In this document: positions 8,457-17,872 of the stretch, in pieces
Position numbering within the stretch: the stretch's first letter is position 1
Layout of the letters: each line of letters begins with the position of its first letter
Source: Marinobacter gudaonensis
GTDB lineage: Bacteria; Pseudomonadota; Gammaproteobacteria; Pseudomonadales; Oleiphilaceae
Assembly: GCF_900115175.1 (NCBI RefSeq)
Contig: NZ_FOYV01000001.1
Span: forward strand, 2,790,001-2,854,000
DNA: 64,000 nt
Reading direction: 5' to 3'
Program-made: the position numbers and the translations under genes
The notes under the pieces: model-generated
Told to the model about the DNA's origin: nothing
The model's input: the letters and a program-made list of their open reading frames with translations, nothing else
Databases searched by the model: none

Positions 8457-9728
8457 TTACTGCTTGCCGCTGACAAACTCCGGATAGGCTTCCATACCAC
8501 ACTCGGACAGATCCACACCTTCGTACTCGTCTTCTTCGCTGACCCGCAGGCCCATGACAGCCTTCAGGATGCCCCAGACCACGAGGCTGGCAACGAACAC
8601 CCAGACGAAGATGGTAATGGCGCCAACAATCTGGCCGGTGAAGGTGACGTCGCCGTTGGTGAGCGGCACCAGCAGCAGGCCCAGCAGACCACAGACACCG
8701 TGTACCGAGATGGCACCGACCGGGTCGTCGATCCGCAGCTTGTCCATGGTCACGATGCTCAGGACTACGAGTACGCCGCCGATGGCGCCGAACAGAGTGG
8801 CAGTCAGCGCGCTCGGGGTGGACGGCTCGGCGGTGATGGTCACCAGACCGGCCAGGGCACCGTTCAGCAGCATGGTCAGGTCGGCCTTACCGAACATCAG
8901 GCGAGCGGTGATCAGGGCCGCGACGGCGCCACCGGCAGCTGCCGTGTTGGTGTTCAGGAACACCATGGCCACGGAGTTGGCGCTGGCGATGTCGCCCAGT
9001 TTCAGGACGGAACCGCCGTTGAAGCCAAACCAGCCCATCCACAGGATGAAGGTACCCAGGGTAGCCAGCGGCAGGTTGGCGCCCGGGAAGGCGCGGATTT
9101 CGCCGTTGGGGCCGTACTTGCCCTTACGGGCGCCGAGCAGGAGTACACCGGCAAGAGCGGCAGCCGCACCGGCCATGTGCACGATACCGGAACCGGCAAA
9201 GTCACTGAAGCCAAGGTCGCCCAGGGTGTACATGCCAAACACGGAGGCACCGCCCCAGGTCCAGGCACCTTCCAGCGGGTAGATAAAGCCGGTCATGAAC
9301 ACGGCGAATACCAGGAAGGCCCACAGCTTCATACGCTCGGCCACGGCACCGGACACGATGGACATGGCGGTGGCAACGAACACGACCTGGAAGAAGAAGT
9401 CAGAAGCGCCGGAGTAGATGGAACCACCCTCGAAGCCGTCTTCACGGCCGGCAAAATCGCCGAGCACCGCAGCGGTATCTACGTCGGCAATGCCGGACAG
9501 GAAGATGTTGCCGCCGTACATGATGGCGTAGCCGCACACCAGGTACATGATGCAGGAAATGGCAAACAGGGCCACGTTCTTGGTCAGGATTTCCGTGGTG
9601 TTCTTGGCACGCACCAGGCCGGATTCGAGCATGGCAAAGCCAGCTGCCATCCACATGACTAATGCGCCGCACACCAGAAAATAAAAGGTATCTATAGCGT
9701 ACTGCAGGTGAAAGATGTTGCTTTCCAT
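8457..9728 (-). CDS. amtB: ammonium transporter
   Basis: A 423-residue Amt channel with about 11 membrane segments. Family motifs are seen: MWMAAGFAMLESGLVRAKN near residue 25, FSDFAGSGIVHMAGAAAAL around 185-203 (contains a conserved pore histidine) and AISVHGVCGLLG around 320 (the second pore histidine). It conducts ammonium across the inner membrane and is blocked by GlnK in characterised systems. It is second in the glnK-amtB operon, 70 bases after glnK. The 30-residue acidic cytoplasmic tail (EEDEYEGVDLSECG) is the expected GlnK-contact region. Confidence 0.96.
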   Translation of the reverse strand: MESNIFHLQYAIDTFYFLVCGALVMWMAAGFAMLESGLVRAKNTTEILTKNVALFAISCIMYLVCGYAIMYGGNIFLSGIADVDTAAVLGDFAGREDGFEGGSIYSGASDFFFQVVFVATAMSIVSGAVAERMKLWAFLVFAVFMTGFIYPLEGAWTWGGASVFGMYTLGDLGFSDFAGSGIVHMAGAAAALAGVLLLGARKGKYGPNGEIRAFPGANLPLATLGTFILWMGWFGFNGGSVLKLGDIASANSVAMVFLNTNTAAAGGAVAALITARLMFGKADLTMLLNGALAGLVTITAEPSTPSALTATLFGAIGGVLVVLSIVTMDKLRIDDPVGAISVHGVCGLLGLLLVPLTNGDVTFTGQIVGAITIFVWVFVASLVVWGILKAVMGLRVSEEDEYEGVDLSECGMEAYPEFVSGKQ

Positions 9729-9731
9729 TTG

Positions 9732-9751
9732 AAGCCCTCCGCACGAGGCTT
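9732..9751 (-). promoter_or_regulatory. hairpin covering the amtB ribosome-binding site
   Basis: On the minus strand AAGCCTC pairs with GAGGGCTT (one bulged base) around a five-base loop. The GGAGG ribosome site of amtB lies in the 3' arm, five bases before the ATG. It could limit amtB translation; this is inference from the base pairing only. Confidence 0.4.
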
Positions 9752-9798
9752 TTCAGGTTTAGAATTTTTTGCGTTGGCTGTTCTGCGTCAGAACTGGT

Positions 9799-10413
<615 letters not shown>

Positions 10414-10531
10414 CTACAGTATGGCAGTAGCTGCGGTGTGATACACTCCCACCGTTCGGTCAATAGTCGTCCCGTCTGGTGATATCCGGGCTTTATTGGA
10501 ACGGCACTACGGGAATCAAGGGAGGTGACAA

Positions 10532-10786
10532 GTGAAAGGTCCACAAGATATTTTTGCCCAGCTGCAGGGCCAGTTCGGCCAGTTTGTTCCCGACATGGCC
10601 CGCGCCGCCCGGGAAGATTTTGAAACCCAGGCCCGGGCGGCGGTTATGGCCGTGCTTTCCCGTCTGGAGCTGGTAACCCGCGAAGAATTCGATGCCCAGC
10701 AGGCGGTGCTGATGAAAACCCGCGAAAAGGTCGAAGCTCTTGAGAAGCGGGTGGCGGAGCTGGAGAAGTCCCGGGCCGCGAACTGA
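10532..10786 (+). CDS. ubiK: ubiquinone biosynthesis accessory factor UbiK
   Basis: An 84-residue protein of the YqiC/UbiK (BMFP) family. Residues 1-45 form an amphipathic region (DIFAQLQGQFGQFVPDMARAA) and 50-80 a coiled coil (EKVEALEKRVAELEK) that makes trimers in known members. It assists aerobic ubiquinone synthesis at the membrane by helping UbiJ. It begins with GTG at 10532 after GGAGG. The neighbour comM follows 60 bases later, the same order as in Pseudomonas. Confidence 0.9.
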   Translation: MKGPQDIFAQLQGQFGQFVPDMARAAREDFETQARAAVMAVLSRLELVTREEFDAQQAVLMKTREKVEALEKRVAELEKSRAAN

Positions 10787-10846
10787 GTTACAGGGCCCGG
10801 CAGGACGCCGGGTCAGTTATTGAATTACCGACCAGGGAAGGTTGTC

Positions 10847-12373
10847 ATGCTAGCGATTGTCCATGCGCGCGCCATCATCGGCGTGTCCGCGCCTGCGGTT
10901 ACCGTAGAAGTCCACCTCTCCGGAGGACTTCCTGCACTGTCTATAGTCGGACTGCCGGAAACCGGCGTCCGGGAAAGCAAGGAGCGGGTGCGAAGCGCCC
11001 TGCTCAACGCCGGCTTTGAGTTTCCGGCGCGACGCATCACCATCAACCTGGCTCCCGCTGATCTGCCCAAGGAGGGCGGCCGTTTCGACCTGCCTATCGC
11101 CCTGGGCATTCTGGCGGCCTCCGGCCAGATACCGGCCGACAGCCTGACCGGCTGCGAGTTTCTTGGTGAACTGTCCCTGGATGGTGCCCTGCGACCGGTC
11201 AAGGGGGTGCTGCCTGCGGTGTTGGCGGCACGGGATGATGAGCGGGCGCTGCTGGTGCCGAAAGCCAACGCCGGTGAAGCGTCCCTTGCAAGCCGGGATG
11301 ATGTGCTGGCCGCCGGACATCTGCTGGCGGTGTGTGAACATCTCAGTAGTCGGGCCCGGCTGGTGCCGGTGGCTCGTTGCTCGCTGGCCCGGGACGCGCC
11401 GTCGGACGGTCCGGACCTGTCGGAAGTCCGGGGCCAGCGGGTACCCCGGCGTGCACTGGAAGTGGCGGCAGCCGGAGGCCACAACCTGCTGTTTTTCGGG
11501 CCACCGGGCACCGGTAAGAGCATGCTTGCCAGTCGACTGCCGGGCATACTGCCGGCGCTGGAAGACGCCGCGGCCATGGAAGTGGCCAGCGTTCACTCTG
11601 TAGCCGGCTTGCCGGTGCGTGAGGGACGTTGGCGCGAGCCACCCTTCCGGGCGCCCCATCACACCGCGTCTGCCGTTGCCCTGGTGGGAGGTGGCAGCAG
11701 CCCGCGACCGGGAGAAATCTCACTGGCCCATCAGGGCGTATTGTTCCTCGACGAGCTGCCTGAGTTTGAGCGCCGGGTGCTGGAGGTGCTTCGGGAGCCG
11801 ATGGAGACCGGCGAGATTGCCATCAGTCGCGCGGCGCGGCAGGTCCGGTTCCCCGCCCGGTTCCAGGTGGTGGGCGCCATGAATCCCTGCCCCTGTGGCT
11901 ACAGCGGCCACCCCAGCATCGAGTGTCAGTGTACGCCTCAGCAGGTGATGCGCTATCGCTCGAAGATTTCCGGCCCGCTCCTGGATCGCTTCGACCTGCA
12001 TATCGAAGTACCAGTGCAGGGTGGCAGTGTGCTGATGGCGGAGGGATGCGACGGAGAGAGCAGTGCCTCCGTGCGCGAGCGCGTGATTGCGGCGCGACAG
12101 CGCCAGGGGCAGCGGCGTTGCCTGAACGCAAATCTCGCAGGCCGCGATCTCCAGGCAGCCTGTCGGCTTGATACCAGAGGGGAGCAGCTGTTGTCAGGTG
12201 CCATGGAGCGGTTGGGGCTCTCGGCCAGGGCCCTGCACCGCATCCTCCGGGTAGCCAGAACGCTCGCCGATCTGGAGGGCTGTGACCAGTTGGCGCACAG
12301 CCACCTGGTCGAGGCCCTTGGCTATCGCAATCTGGATCGGCAACAGGGCGGGCAGTCCTTGGTCTCCGCCTGA
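10847..12373 (+). CDS. comM: YifB/ComM family Mg-chelatase-like AAA+ ATPase
   Basis: A 508-residue protein. The N-terminal Lon-protease-like domain (SIVGLPETGVRESKERVRSAL; APADLPKEGGRFDLPIALG) is followed by an AAA+ domain with Walker A FFGPPGTGKSML and Walker B VLFLDELPEF, the MNPCPCGY motif and a C-terminal Mg-chelatase-like domain. Characterised ComM is a hexameric branch-migration helicase that extends recombination tracts during natural transformation. Start ATG 10847 is preferred over the upstream in-frame TTG because it has GGGAAGG in front and matches the family N-terminus MLAIVHARA. Confidence 0.94.
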   Translation: MLAIVHARAIIGVSAPAVTVEVHLSGGLPALSIVGLPETGVRESKERVRSALLNAGFEFPARRITINLAPADLPKEGGRFDLPIALGILAASGQIPADSLTGCEFLGELSLDGALRPVKGVLPAVLAARDDERALLVPKANAGEASLASRDDVLAAGHLLAVCEHLSSRARLVPVARCSLARDAPSDGPDLSEVRGQRVPRRALEVAAAGGHNLLFFGPPGTGKSMLASRLPGILPALEDAAAMEVASVHSVAGLPVREGRWREPPFRAPHHTASAVALVGGGSSPRPGEISLAHQGVLFLDELPEFERRVLEVLREPMETGEIAISRAARQVRFPARFQVVGAMNPCPCGYSGHPSIECQCTPQQVMRYRSKISGPLLDRFDLHIEVPVQGGSVLMAEGCDGESSASVRERVIAARQRQGQRRCLNANLAGRDLQAACRLDTRGEQLLSGAMERLGLSARALHRILRVARTLADLEGCDQLAHSHLVEALGYRNLDRQQGGQSLVSA

Positions 12374-12445
12374 CGCGCACCACTCTGGTAAACTGGTGGC
12401 AAATCTCGATGAACAACTCCCGCTGCCTGCGGTTAAGGATTGCAG

Positions 12446-13180
12446 ATGACTGACCAGAACAACCCGCAAGATCCGAAAGACACGGCCGCGGAATCGCCGG
12501 TTACCACGCGTCGCGGTGTGCGCAGCTTTGTGTTGCGCCAGGGCCGGATGACTGAAGGTCAGAAAAAGGCTTTTGAGCGTAGCTGGCCCAAATATGGCCT
12601 GACCCGTGAGCACGGCATGATCGACCCTCGCGAGGTATTCGGCCGCGATAACATGCTGAACCTCGAAATCGGGTTTGGCATGGGGAAATCACTGGCGGAC
12701 ATGGCCGAAGCCTCCCCCGAGCAGGACTTTATCGGCGTTGAGGTACACCAGCCCGGCGTCGGGGCACTGCTCAAGGAGATCGAGGACCGGGGCCTGGAGA
12801 ATGTCCGGATCTACAGCATCGACGCCAACGACGTTATTGACCTGTGCCTGCCCGACGCCTGCCTCGACAGGGTGATGGTGTTCTTCCCGGACCCCTGGCA
12901 CAAGAAGCGTCATCACAAGCGCCGGCTGATCCAGCATGAGTTCGTACAGCGCGTCCGTCACAAGCTTCGGGTTGGGGGCATACTGCACCTGGCAACGGAC
13001 TGGGAGAACTATGCCGAACACATGATGGAGGTGATGAACGAGTCGGAGGGATTCGCCAACACCCAGGAATCTGGTGGCTATTCACCTCGCCCGGACGACC
13101 GCCCCATGACCAAGTTCGAGAAGCGTGGTGAAAACCTGGGCCACGGGGTCTGGGATCTGCTGTTCTATCGCACCAACTGA
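12446..13180 (+). CDS. trmB: tRNA (guanine-N7-)-methyltransferase
   Basis: A 244-residue SAM-dependent enzyme that makes m7G46 in the variable loop of tRNAs. Seen: the SAM-binding motif [12 protein letters not shown], the signature [16 protein letters not shown] and the C-terminal [17 protein letters not shown]. The N-terminal 40 residues are hydrophilic and variable, as usual. ATG 12446 follows AAGGA with six-base spacing. It lies 72 bases after comM and is probably independently translated. Confidence 0.96.
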   Translation: MTDQNNPQDPKDTAAESPVTTRRGVRSFVLRQGRMTEGQKKAFERSWPKYGLTREHGMIDPREVFGRDNMLNLEIGFGMGKSLADMAEASPEQDFIGVEVHQPGVGALLKEIEDRGLENVRIYSIDANDVIDLCLPDACLDRVMVFFPDPWHKKRHHKRRLIQHEFVQRVRHKLRVGGILHLATDWENYAEHMMEVMNESEGFANTQESGGYSPRPDDRPMTKFEKRGENLGHGVWDLLFYRTN

Positions 13181-13215
13181 TTCTTGTTTTGGCAGCACGC
13201 CCTGGCGGGAGTACG

Positions 13216-13251
13216 CCCCATTGGTGTGCTGGTCCCCATTGGTGTGCTGGT
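13216..13251. repeat. tandem duplication of an 18-bp unit
   Basis: Two perfect adjacent copies of CCCCATTGGTGTGCTGGT, the second ending at the stop codon of the following minus-strand gene. They lie in the trmB/membrane-protein intergenic gap. Confidence 0.95.
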
Positions 13252-13784
13252 CAGTGGTGGGCGAGGGGGTGTCGCCGGGACGCCCGGATGATCACCAGGC
13301 CGGCGATACCCAGGGTCAGGGCGGTAAACTTGATCAGGGCGCAGAGCGTCGCCGACAGGGTCATGGCATCCGTGGGCGGGTTCAGGTTGTTCAGAAGCAG
13401 GATGTTTTCCGTTACATCACTCAGGCCAGCGGTGGTGAACAGCGCCCGCACCCAACGGGCACTCATCCGCTCGCGAATACCCGGGCGGTCCCGGGTAAAG
13501 TGCCGGGTGAGGTGAATCAGCGCCAGCATGTAGACGGGAATAAAGAGGAAATCCACCCACAGGGAGATCCTCGCCCAGCCGATCCCGTCGGTTTGCCAAC
13601 TGGTAAGAATGGCCTCGGCGTGATCGGCACTGCCAGCGAGCTGAAAGCTGACGATGCCCTGGGGTGCTGAAGGCGTTTGCAGGGGCTGGTTGATCAGCAG
13701 CAGTGCCAGCAGGAGTACAGCGGAAACGCACAGGCTGGCTTTCAGGCCTGTAGGCAGGGCTGGCGCGGCGTGTGCGGGGTCCAT
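13251..13784 (-). CDS. hypothetical multi-pass membrane protein
   Basis: A 177-residue protein with no family recognised. Four hydrophobic segments are visible: about 17-33 (SLCVSAVLLLALLLINQ), 75-93 (SLWVDFLFIPVYMLALIHL), 110-128 and 150-168. Polar loops hold GSADHAEAILTSWQTDGIGWA and SDVTENILLLNNL. The arrangement resembles small membrane proteins annotated only as hypothetical in Marinobacter and Pseudomonas. It overlaps the hemW stop by one base (TAATG), so it is the last gene of the metX-hemW transcript. Confidence 0.75.
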   Translation of the reverse strand: MDPAHAAPALPTGLKASLCVSAVLLLALLLINQPLQTPSAPQGIVSFQLAGSADHAEAILTSWQTDGIGWARISLWVDFLFIPVYMLALIHLTRHFTRDRPGIRERMSARWVRALFTTAGLSDVTENILLLNNLNPPTDAMTLSATLCALIKFTALTLGIAGLVIIRASRRHPLAHH

Positions 13785-14950
13785 TACAGAAAACGCTCCA
13801 ACAGGCTGTTCAGATATCTCTGGCCAAGGTCGGTGGCCTGCAGCCGACCTTTTTCCAGCAATCCTTCCTTTCTCAATTGATCAAGTTTTACCCCAACTGT
13901 TGCCAGGGGTAAACCCGTGCGCTGTAAAAAAAGCGTCTCATCCACACCTTCACTCAGCCGCAGGGCGTTCATCAGAAACTCCAGCGGTCGCTCGTCGGGC
14001 TCAATCTCGGCAGTGCCAGCGGTGCGGCTGCCAATGCGGTTCAGGTAAGCCTCGGGTTGCCGGGTTTTCCAGTAGCGCTGGATGCGACCGTCCGCAAAAC
14101 TGACCTTGCCGTGGGCGCCGGCACCGAGCGCCAGGTAGTCGCCGAAGGTCCAGTAATTAAGATTGTGACGTGAGGCGCGATTGTTACGGCACCAGGCGGA
14201 AACTTCGTAGTCGCGATAGCCATGCGCCCGGAGGAAACGGGCACCCTGCTGGTAGATATCCCAAAGGCGATCGTCGTCGGGCAGACTTGGAGGTCGGCTG
14301 TAGAACTCGGTGTTCGGCTCGAGCGTCAGCTGGTACCAGGACAGATGAGGCGGCTCGTAGGCCAGGGCGGCCTCAAGATCGCGGACCGCCTGCTCCGGCG
14401 TCTGGCCTGGCAAACCGTGCATCAGGTCAATGTTGAAGTTATCGAATCCGGCCTGCCGGGCGGTCTGGATCGCCCGATGGGCGGAGTCGCTGTCATGGAT
14501 TCGCCCCAGCACGGTCAGGTGGTCCGGGTCGAAGCTCTGGACGCCAATCGAGAGCCGGTTGATGCCGGCCTTGCGAAAGGCCTCGAAACGCCCTGCCTCC
14601 AGCGTGCCGGGGTTGGCTTCCAGGGTAATTTCGGCGTCCACGGCCAGAGCCAGTTTCTCGCGCAGGCGGCCAAACAGCGCCTGGTAAAAGGCGCCACTCA
14701 ACAGCGACGGCGTGCCGCCGCCGATAAACACCGTGGAGATCTTCCGTCCGGAAACCAGCGCCAGGTCCTGGTCCAGGTCTTCCAGCAGCGCGTCGAGGTA
14801 GGCAGATTCCGGAAGCTCCCCCTGCAGGGCGTGAGAATTGAAGTCGCAGTAGGGACACTTGCGAACGCACCAGGGAACGTGGATGTAAAGACTCAAAGGT
14901 GGCCGCACGGCCTGCACCGGCATGTCAGCCACCGGCAGGGAATCCCGCAC
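13784..14950 (-). CDS. hemW: radical SAM heme chaperone HemW
   Basis: A 388-residue protein. The radical-SAM cluster motif C28-x3-C32-x2-C35 is followed by Asp-Phe, lacking the fourth cysteine of the true coproporphyrinogen dehydrogenase HemN; this marks HemW, which carries heme and inserts it into respiratory proteins. GGGTPSLL and the C-terminal HemN_C domain ([19 protein letters not shown]) are present. Start is GTG at 14950, overlapping rdgB by 26 bases; an in-frame ATG at 14923 is an alternative. The gene order metX-metW-DUF4426-rdgB-hemW matches Pseudomonas. Confidence 0.94.
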   Translation of the reverse strand: MRDSLPVADMPVQAVRPPLSLYIHVPWCVRKCPYCDFNSHALQGELPESAYLDALLEDLDQDLALVSGRKISTVFIGGGTPSLLSGAFYQALFGRLREKLALAVDAEITLEANPGTLEAGRFEAFRKAGINRLSIGVQSFDPDHLTVLGRIHDSDSAHRAIQTARQAGFDNFNIDLMHGLPGQTPEQAVRDLEAALAYEPPHLSWYQLTLEPNTEFYSRPPSLPDDDRLWDIYQQGARFLRAHGYRDYEVSAWCRNNRASRHNLNYWTFGDYLALGAGAHGKVSFADGRIQRYWKTRQPEAYLNRIGSRTAGTAEIEPDERPLEFLMNALRLSEGVDETLFLQRTGLPLATVGVKLDQLRKEGLLEKGRLQATDLGQRYLNSLLERFL

Positions 14951-15536
14951 GGAGCTGTTCCAGCAGCAAGCTCAGGGCACGACCACGATGGCTGATACGT
15001 CCTTTTTCCGCCCGGGACAGTTCGGCAGCGCTGCAATTATGTTCCGGCGCCAGGAACACCGGATCGTAGCCAAACCCACCGTCGCCCCGGGGCGCCCGGA
15101 GAATGGTGCCGGGCCAGCGGCCGTGACAGATGATCGGGGTCGGGTCGTCGGCGTGGCGCAGGTACACCAGGACACAGTGGAACTGTGCGCCCCGGCGTGC
15201 GTCCTCCACGTCGGCCAGGGCCTCGAGCAGGGCCTGCACGTTGTCCTCGTCGGAGGCATCATCCCCGGCGAAACGGGCCGAGCGGACGCCCGGCCGCCCG
15301 CCGAGGGCATCCACCGCCAGACCGCTGTCGTCGGCCAGGGCTGGCAGACCGGTAGCGCGTGCCGCATGCCGCGCTTTCAGGATGGCGTTCTCGACAAAGG
15401 TCACCGCGGGCTCATCGGCCTCGTCGACGCCCAGCTCGCCCTGAGCCACCGGGGTCATGCCCAGGGGTGCCAGTAACTCTGAAAGCTCCGCAATCTTGCC
15501 CTTGTTGTTGCTGGCAATGACCAGTTTTTCCGTCAT
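14925..15536 (-). CDS. rdgB: XTP/dITP pyrophosphatase
   Basis: A 203-residue house-cleaning nucleotidase of the Ham1/RdgB family that hydrolyses dITP, XTP and ITP to monophosphates. Motifs seen: N-terminal [10 protein letters not shown], the central [13 protein letters not shown] and [24 protein letters not shown], and the C-terminal GFGYDPVF and SHRGRAL. All substrate and magnesium contacts expected for the family are present. It is translated within the metX operon and overlaps hemW. Confidence 0.96.
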   Translation of the reverse strand: MTEKLVIASNNKGKIAELSELLAPLGMTPVAQGELGVDEADEPAVTFVENAILKARHAARATGLPALADDSGLAVDALGGRPGVRSARFAGDDASDEDNVQALLEALADVEDARRGAQFHCVLVYLRHADDPTPIICHGRWPGTILRAPRGDGGFGYDPVFLAPEHNCSAAELSRAEKGRISHRGRALSLLLEQLRAGFPAGG

Positions 15537-15542
15537 ATTGGC

Positions 15543-15998
15543 TCAGTCGCTGAACAGGGTGTGGGCAAAGCGAACGGCCAGGTCTTCCTGATAGCCGGTC
15601 GGTCGCGCGGTGATGTTGAAGGTCATCAGCTCGCCCGAGCTGTACTGGTACTCGGCAATGAAGTACACCGATTCGCCCTCCTGGATGCGGCGGAATGCCA
15701 GGAAATTCACCTGCTGTACATCGTTGGAAACCCGGCCTTCAACCTGGCCGGTCACCGGTGTCATGCCGCCGTTGCCGTTCTCCTTCATAATGGAGATATT
15801 GACGATGCCGATGCCCTTGCTGCGCTGCAGATTGTTGGCCCTGGCCACTTCGGGAGCCAGAAAGGTGCTTGGCAGCACGCTCCAGAGCACGGTGTAGTCG
15901 CCAAAATCCTTGGAGCCTGCCCGGGCATGAAGGCTCACAGACGCCAGAATCAGGGTCGCCAGAAGCGTGCATACGGTTGTAAAGCGTTTTGCCGTCAT
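15543..15998 (-). CDS. DUF4426 periplasmic protein
   Basis: A 151-residue protein with a signal peptide (residues 1 to about 27: KRFTTVCTLLATLILASVSLHARA). The mature part matches the DUF4426 pattern (FGDYTVLWSVLPSTFLAPEVA; GMTPVTGQVEGRVSNDVQQ). The function is unknown. The gene sits between metW and rdgB in Pseudomonas too, so its place in the methionine operon is old. It overlaps the end of metW by four bases. Confidence 0.85.
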   Translation of the reverse strand: MTAKRFTTVCTLLATLILASVSLHARAGSKDFGDYTVLWSVLPSTFLAPEVARANNLQRSKGIGIVNISIMKENGNGGMTPVTGQVEGRVSNDVQQVNFLAFRRIQEGESVYFIAEYQYSSGELMTFNITARPTGYQEDLAVRFAHTLFSD

Positions 15999-16600
15999 TG
16001 CTTGTTCTCCCGTGTTATGCGGTAAATGGCAATCTCACCCAGCAGGTTTGGCCAGAGTCGCGCCAGCCAACTGTTCTGGTGCTGGCCGTCTACTACCCGC
16101 CGGCTCTTGATCCGGATGCCTTTCTGGCGGCACAGCGCCTCGAAGTCCTTGAAGGTACACAGCCGGATGTTGGGTGTGTTGTACCATTTATACGGCAGTG
16201 CCTCGGATTCGGGCATGCGACCGCTCAGGGTCAACCCCCAGCGTAGACGCCAGTGGGCAAAGTTGGGGAAAGTGACAATGCCCTCGCGGCCCACCCGCAG
16301 CATTTCGTCCAGGACCTTGTCGGGCCGCCGGACCGCCTGGAGCGCCTGGGTCATCAGGACAATATCGAAGCTGCCATCGTCAAAGTTGCCAAGGCCCTGT
16401 GTGTCCAGGTTCTGTTCGATCACGGCAACGCCCCGGCCCATGCAGGTGGTGATGTGGTCCGGATTGATTTCAAGGCCAAAGCCACTGGCGCCCCTTTCCC
16501 GCTGCAGGAAGTCGAGCAGGGTGCCATCGCCGCACCCGAGGTCGAGCACGTGCTCGCCGGGCTGCACCCACTGCTGGATTATTTCAAGGTCGGGTCTCAT
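15995..16600 (-). CDS. metW: methionine biosynthesis protein MetW
   Basis: A 201-residue class I methyltransferase-fold protein. The SAM-type motif [15 protein letters not shown] is at about residues 18-32, and [24 protein letters not shown] and [16 protein letters not shown] are typical of MetW. In proteobacteria MetW is needed with MetX for homoserine acylation. Four-base overlaps with metX upstream and the DUF4426 gene downstream imply coupled translation. Confidence 0.95.
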   Translation of the reverse strand: MRPDLEIIQQWVQPGEHVLDLGCGDGTLLDFLQRERGASGFGLEINPDHITTCMGRGVAVIEQNLDTQGLGNFDDGSFDIVLMTQALQAVRRPDKVLDEMLRVGREGIVTFPNFAHWRLRWGLTLSGRMPESEALPYKWYNTPNIRLCTFKDFEALCRQKGIRIKSRRVVDGQHQNSWLARLWPNLLGEIAIYRITRENKQ

Positions 16601-17745
16601 GCGCCCACCTCCCTGGCCACCCGATCCATGTAGGCGGTAAAGATATCGGTGTACCGTGGAGTCGGAATCAAGAAGGCATCATGGCCCCAGGGGGCATCGA
16701 CTTCGGCATAGCTGACTTTTCTGCGGGCCGCAATCATGGCGTTGACCATTTCCTCCGAGCGGGCGGGGGTGAAGCGCCAGTCGGTGCTGAACGACAGCAC
16801 CAGGTATTCGCATCGGGCTGATGCCAGCGCCTTTGAAAGGTCGCCGCCAAATTCGTAGGCGGGGTCGAAATAGTCCAGTGCCCGGGTCATCAACAGATAG
16901 GTGTTGGCATCGAAGGATTCCGAGAATCGCTCGCCCTGATACCTGAGATAGCTCTCAACCTGAAATTCCGCGTCATAGCCGAACTTGTAGGCCTGGTCCC
17001 GAAGCTCCCGGCCGAATTTCTCGCCCATCGAAGCGTCGGACAGGTATGTGATGTGCCCGACCATCCGTGCCAGCATCAGGCCCCGACGGGGCACGGTGTC
17101 GTGGTCGTAGTAGCGCCCGTCATGGAACTCCCGGTCGGTGGTGATGGCCTGGCGGGCCACTTCGTTGAAGGCAATGTTCTGGGCGGTCAGCCTCGGGGTG
17201 GAGGCAATGACGACGGCGTGCCGCAGCCGGTCGGGGTAATCAAGGCTCCATTGCAGCGCCTGCATGCCGCCCAGAGATCCGCCGACAATGGCGGCCCAGC
17301 ACTCAATGCCAAGCCGGTCGGCCAGCAGCGCCTGGCTTTTCACCCAGTCGCCCACAGTGATAACGGGGAACTCCGGGCCGTAGGGTTTACCGGTGGCGGG
17401 GTTGGTGCTGTTGGGGCCGGTGCTGCCGTGGCAGCCGCCCAGATTGTTCAGGCTGACTACAAAAAAGCGGTTGGTATCGATGGGCTTGCCAGGGCCGATG
17501 CAGCTGTCCCACCAGCCCGGTTTGCGGTCGTCGGGTGTGTGGTAGCCGGCGGCATGATGGTGCCCGCTCAGGGCATGGCATATGAGCACGGCGTTGCTGG
17601 CATCGGCGTTCAGTGTGCCGTAGGTTTCCACCACAAGGTCATAGCTTTCCAGGGTCTGACCGCAGGCCAGATCGATGGGAACGTCGAAATGATGGGTCTG
17701 CGGGGTGACAATCCCAACAGAGTCCGCAGGCAGGGAATCGGGCAT
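16597..17745 (-). CDS. metX: homoserine O-acyltransferase MetX
   Basis: A 382-residue alpha/beta-hydrolase-fold acyltransferase, first committed step of methionine synthesis. The catalytic triad is readable: Ser157 in GGSLGGMQ, Asp322 in FSTDWRF and His355 in WGHDAF. MetX enzymes use acetyl-CoA or succinyl-CoA; the Pseudomonas relatives are succinyltransferases, so the donor cannot be settled by eye. It leads the operon metX-metW-DUF4426-rdgB-hemW-membrane protein and ends in a four-base overlap with metW. Confidence 0.94.
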   Translation of the reverse strand: MPDSLPADSVGIVTPQTHHFDVPIDLACGQTLESYDLVVETYGTLNADASNAVLICHALSGHHHAAGYHTPDDRKPGWWDSCIGPGKPIDTNRFFVVSLNNLGGCHGSTGPNSTNPATGKPYGPEFPVITVGDWVKSQALLADRLGIECWAAIVGGSLGGMQALQWSLDYPDRLRHAVVIASTPRLTAQNIAFNEVARQAITTDREFHDGRYYDHDTVPRRGLMLARMVGHITYLSDASMGEKFGRELRDQAYKFGYDAEFQVESYLRYQGERFSESFDANTYLLMTRALDYFDPAYEFGGDLSKALASARCEYLVLSFSTDWRFTPARSEEMVNAMIAARRKVSYAEVDAPWGHDAFLIPTPRYTDIFTAYMDRVAREVGA

Positions 17746-17872
17746 CGGCGCGCGTGGTTCCTGGTTCGATCCGTAAGTGTCTGGAAAAGCAATGACAAAG
17801 CCATCGCCAGCCCAGCAGTTTAAAGCCGGGGCGGGATGGCTGCAACCGCCTGCAAGGTTGCTCTGACGGGGC

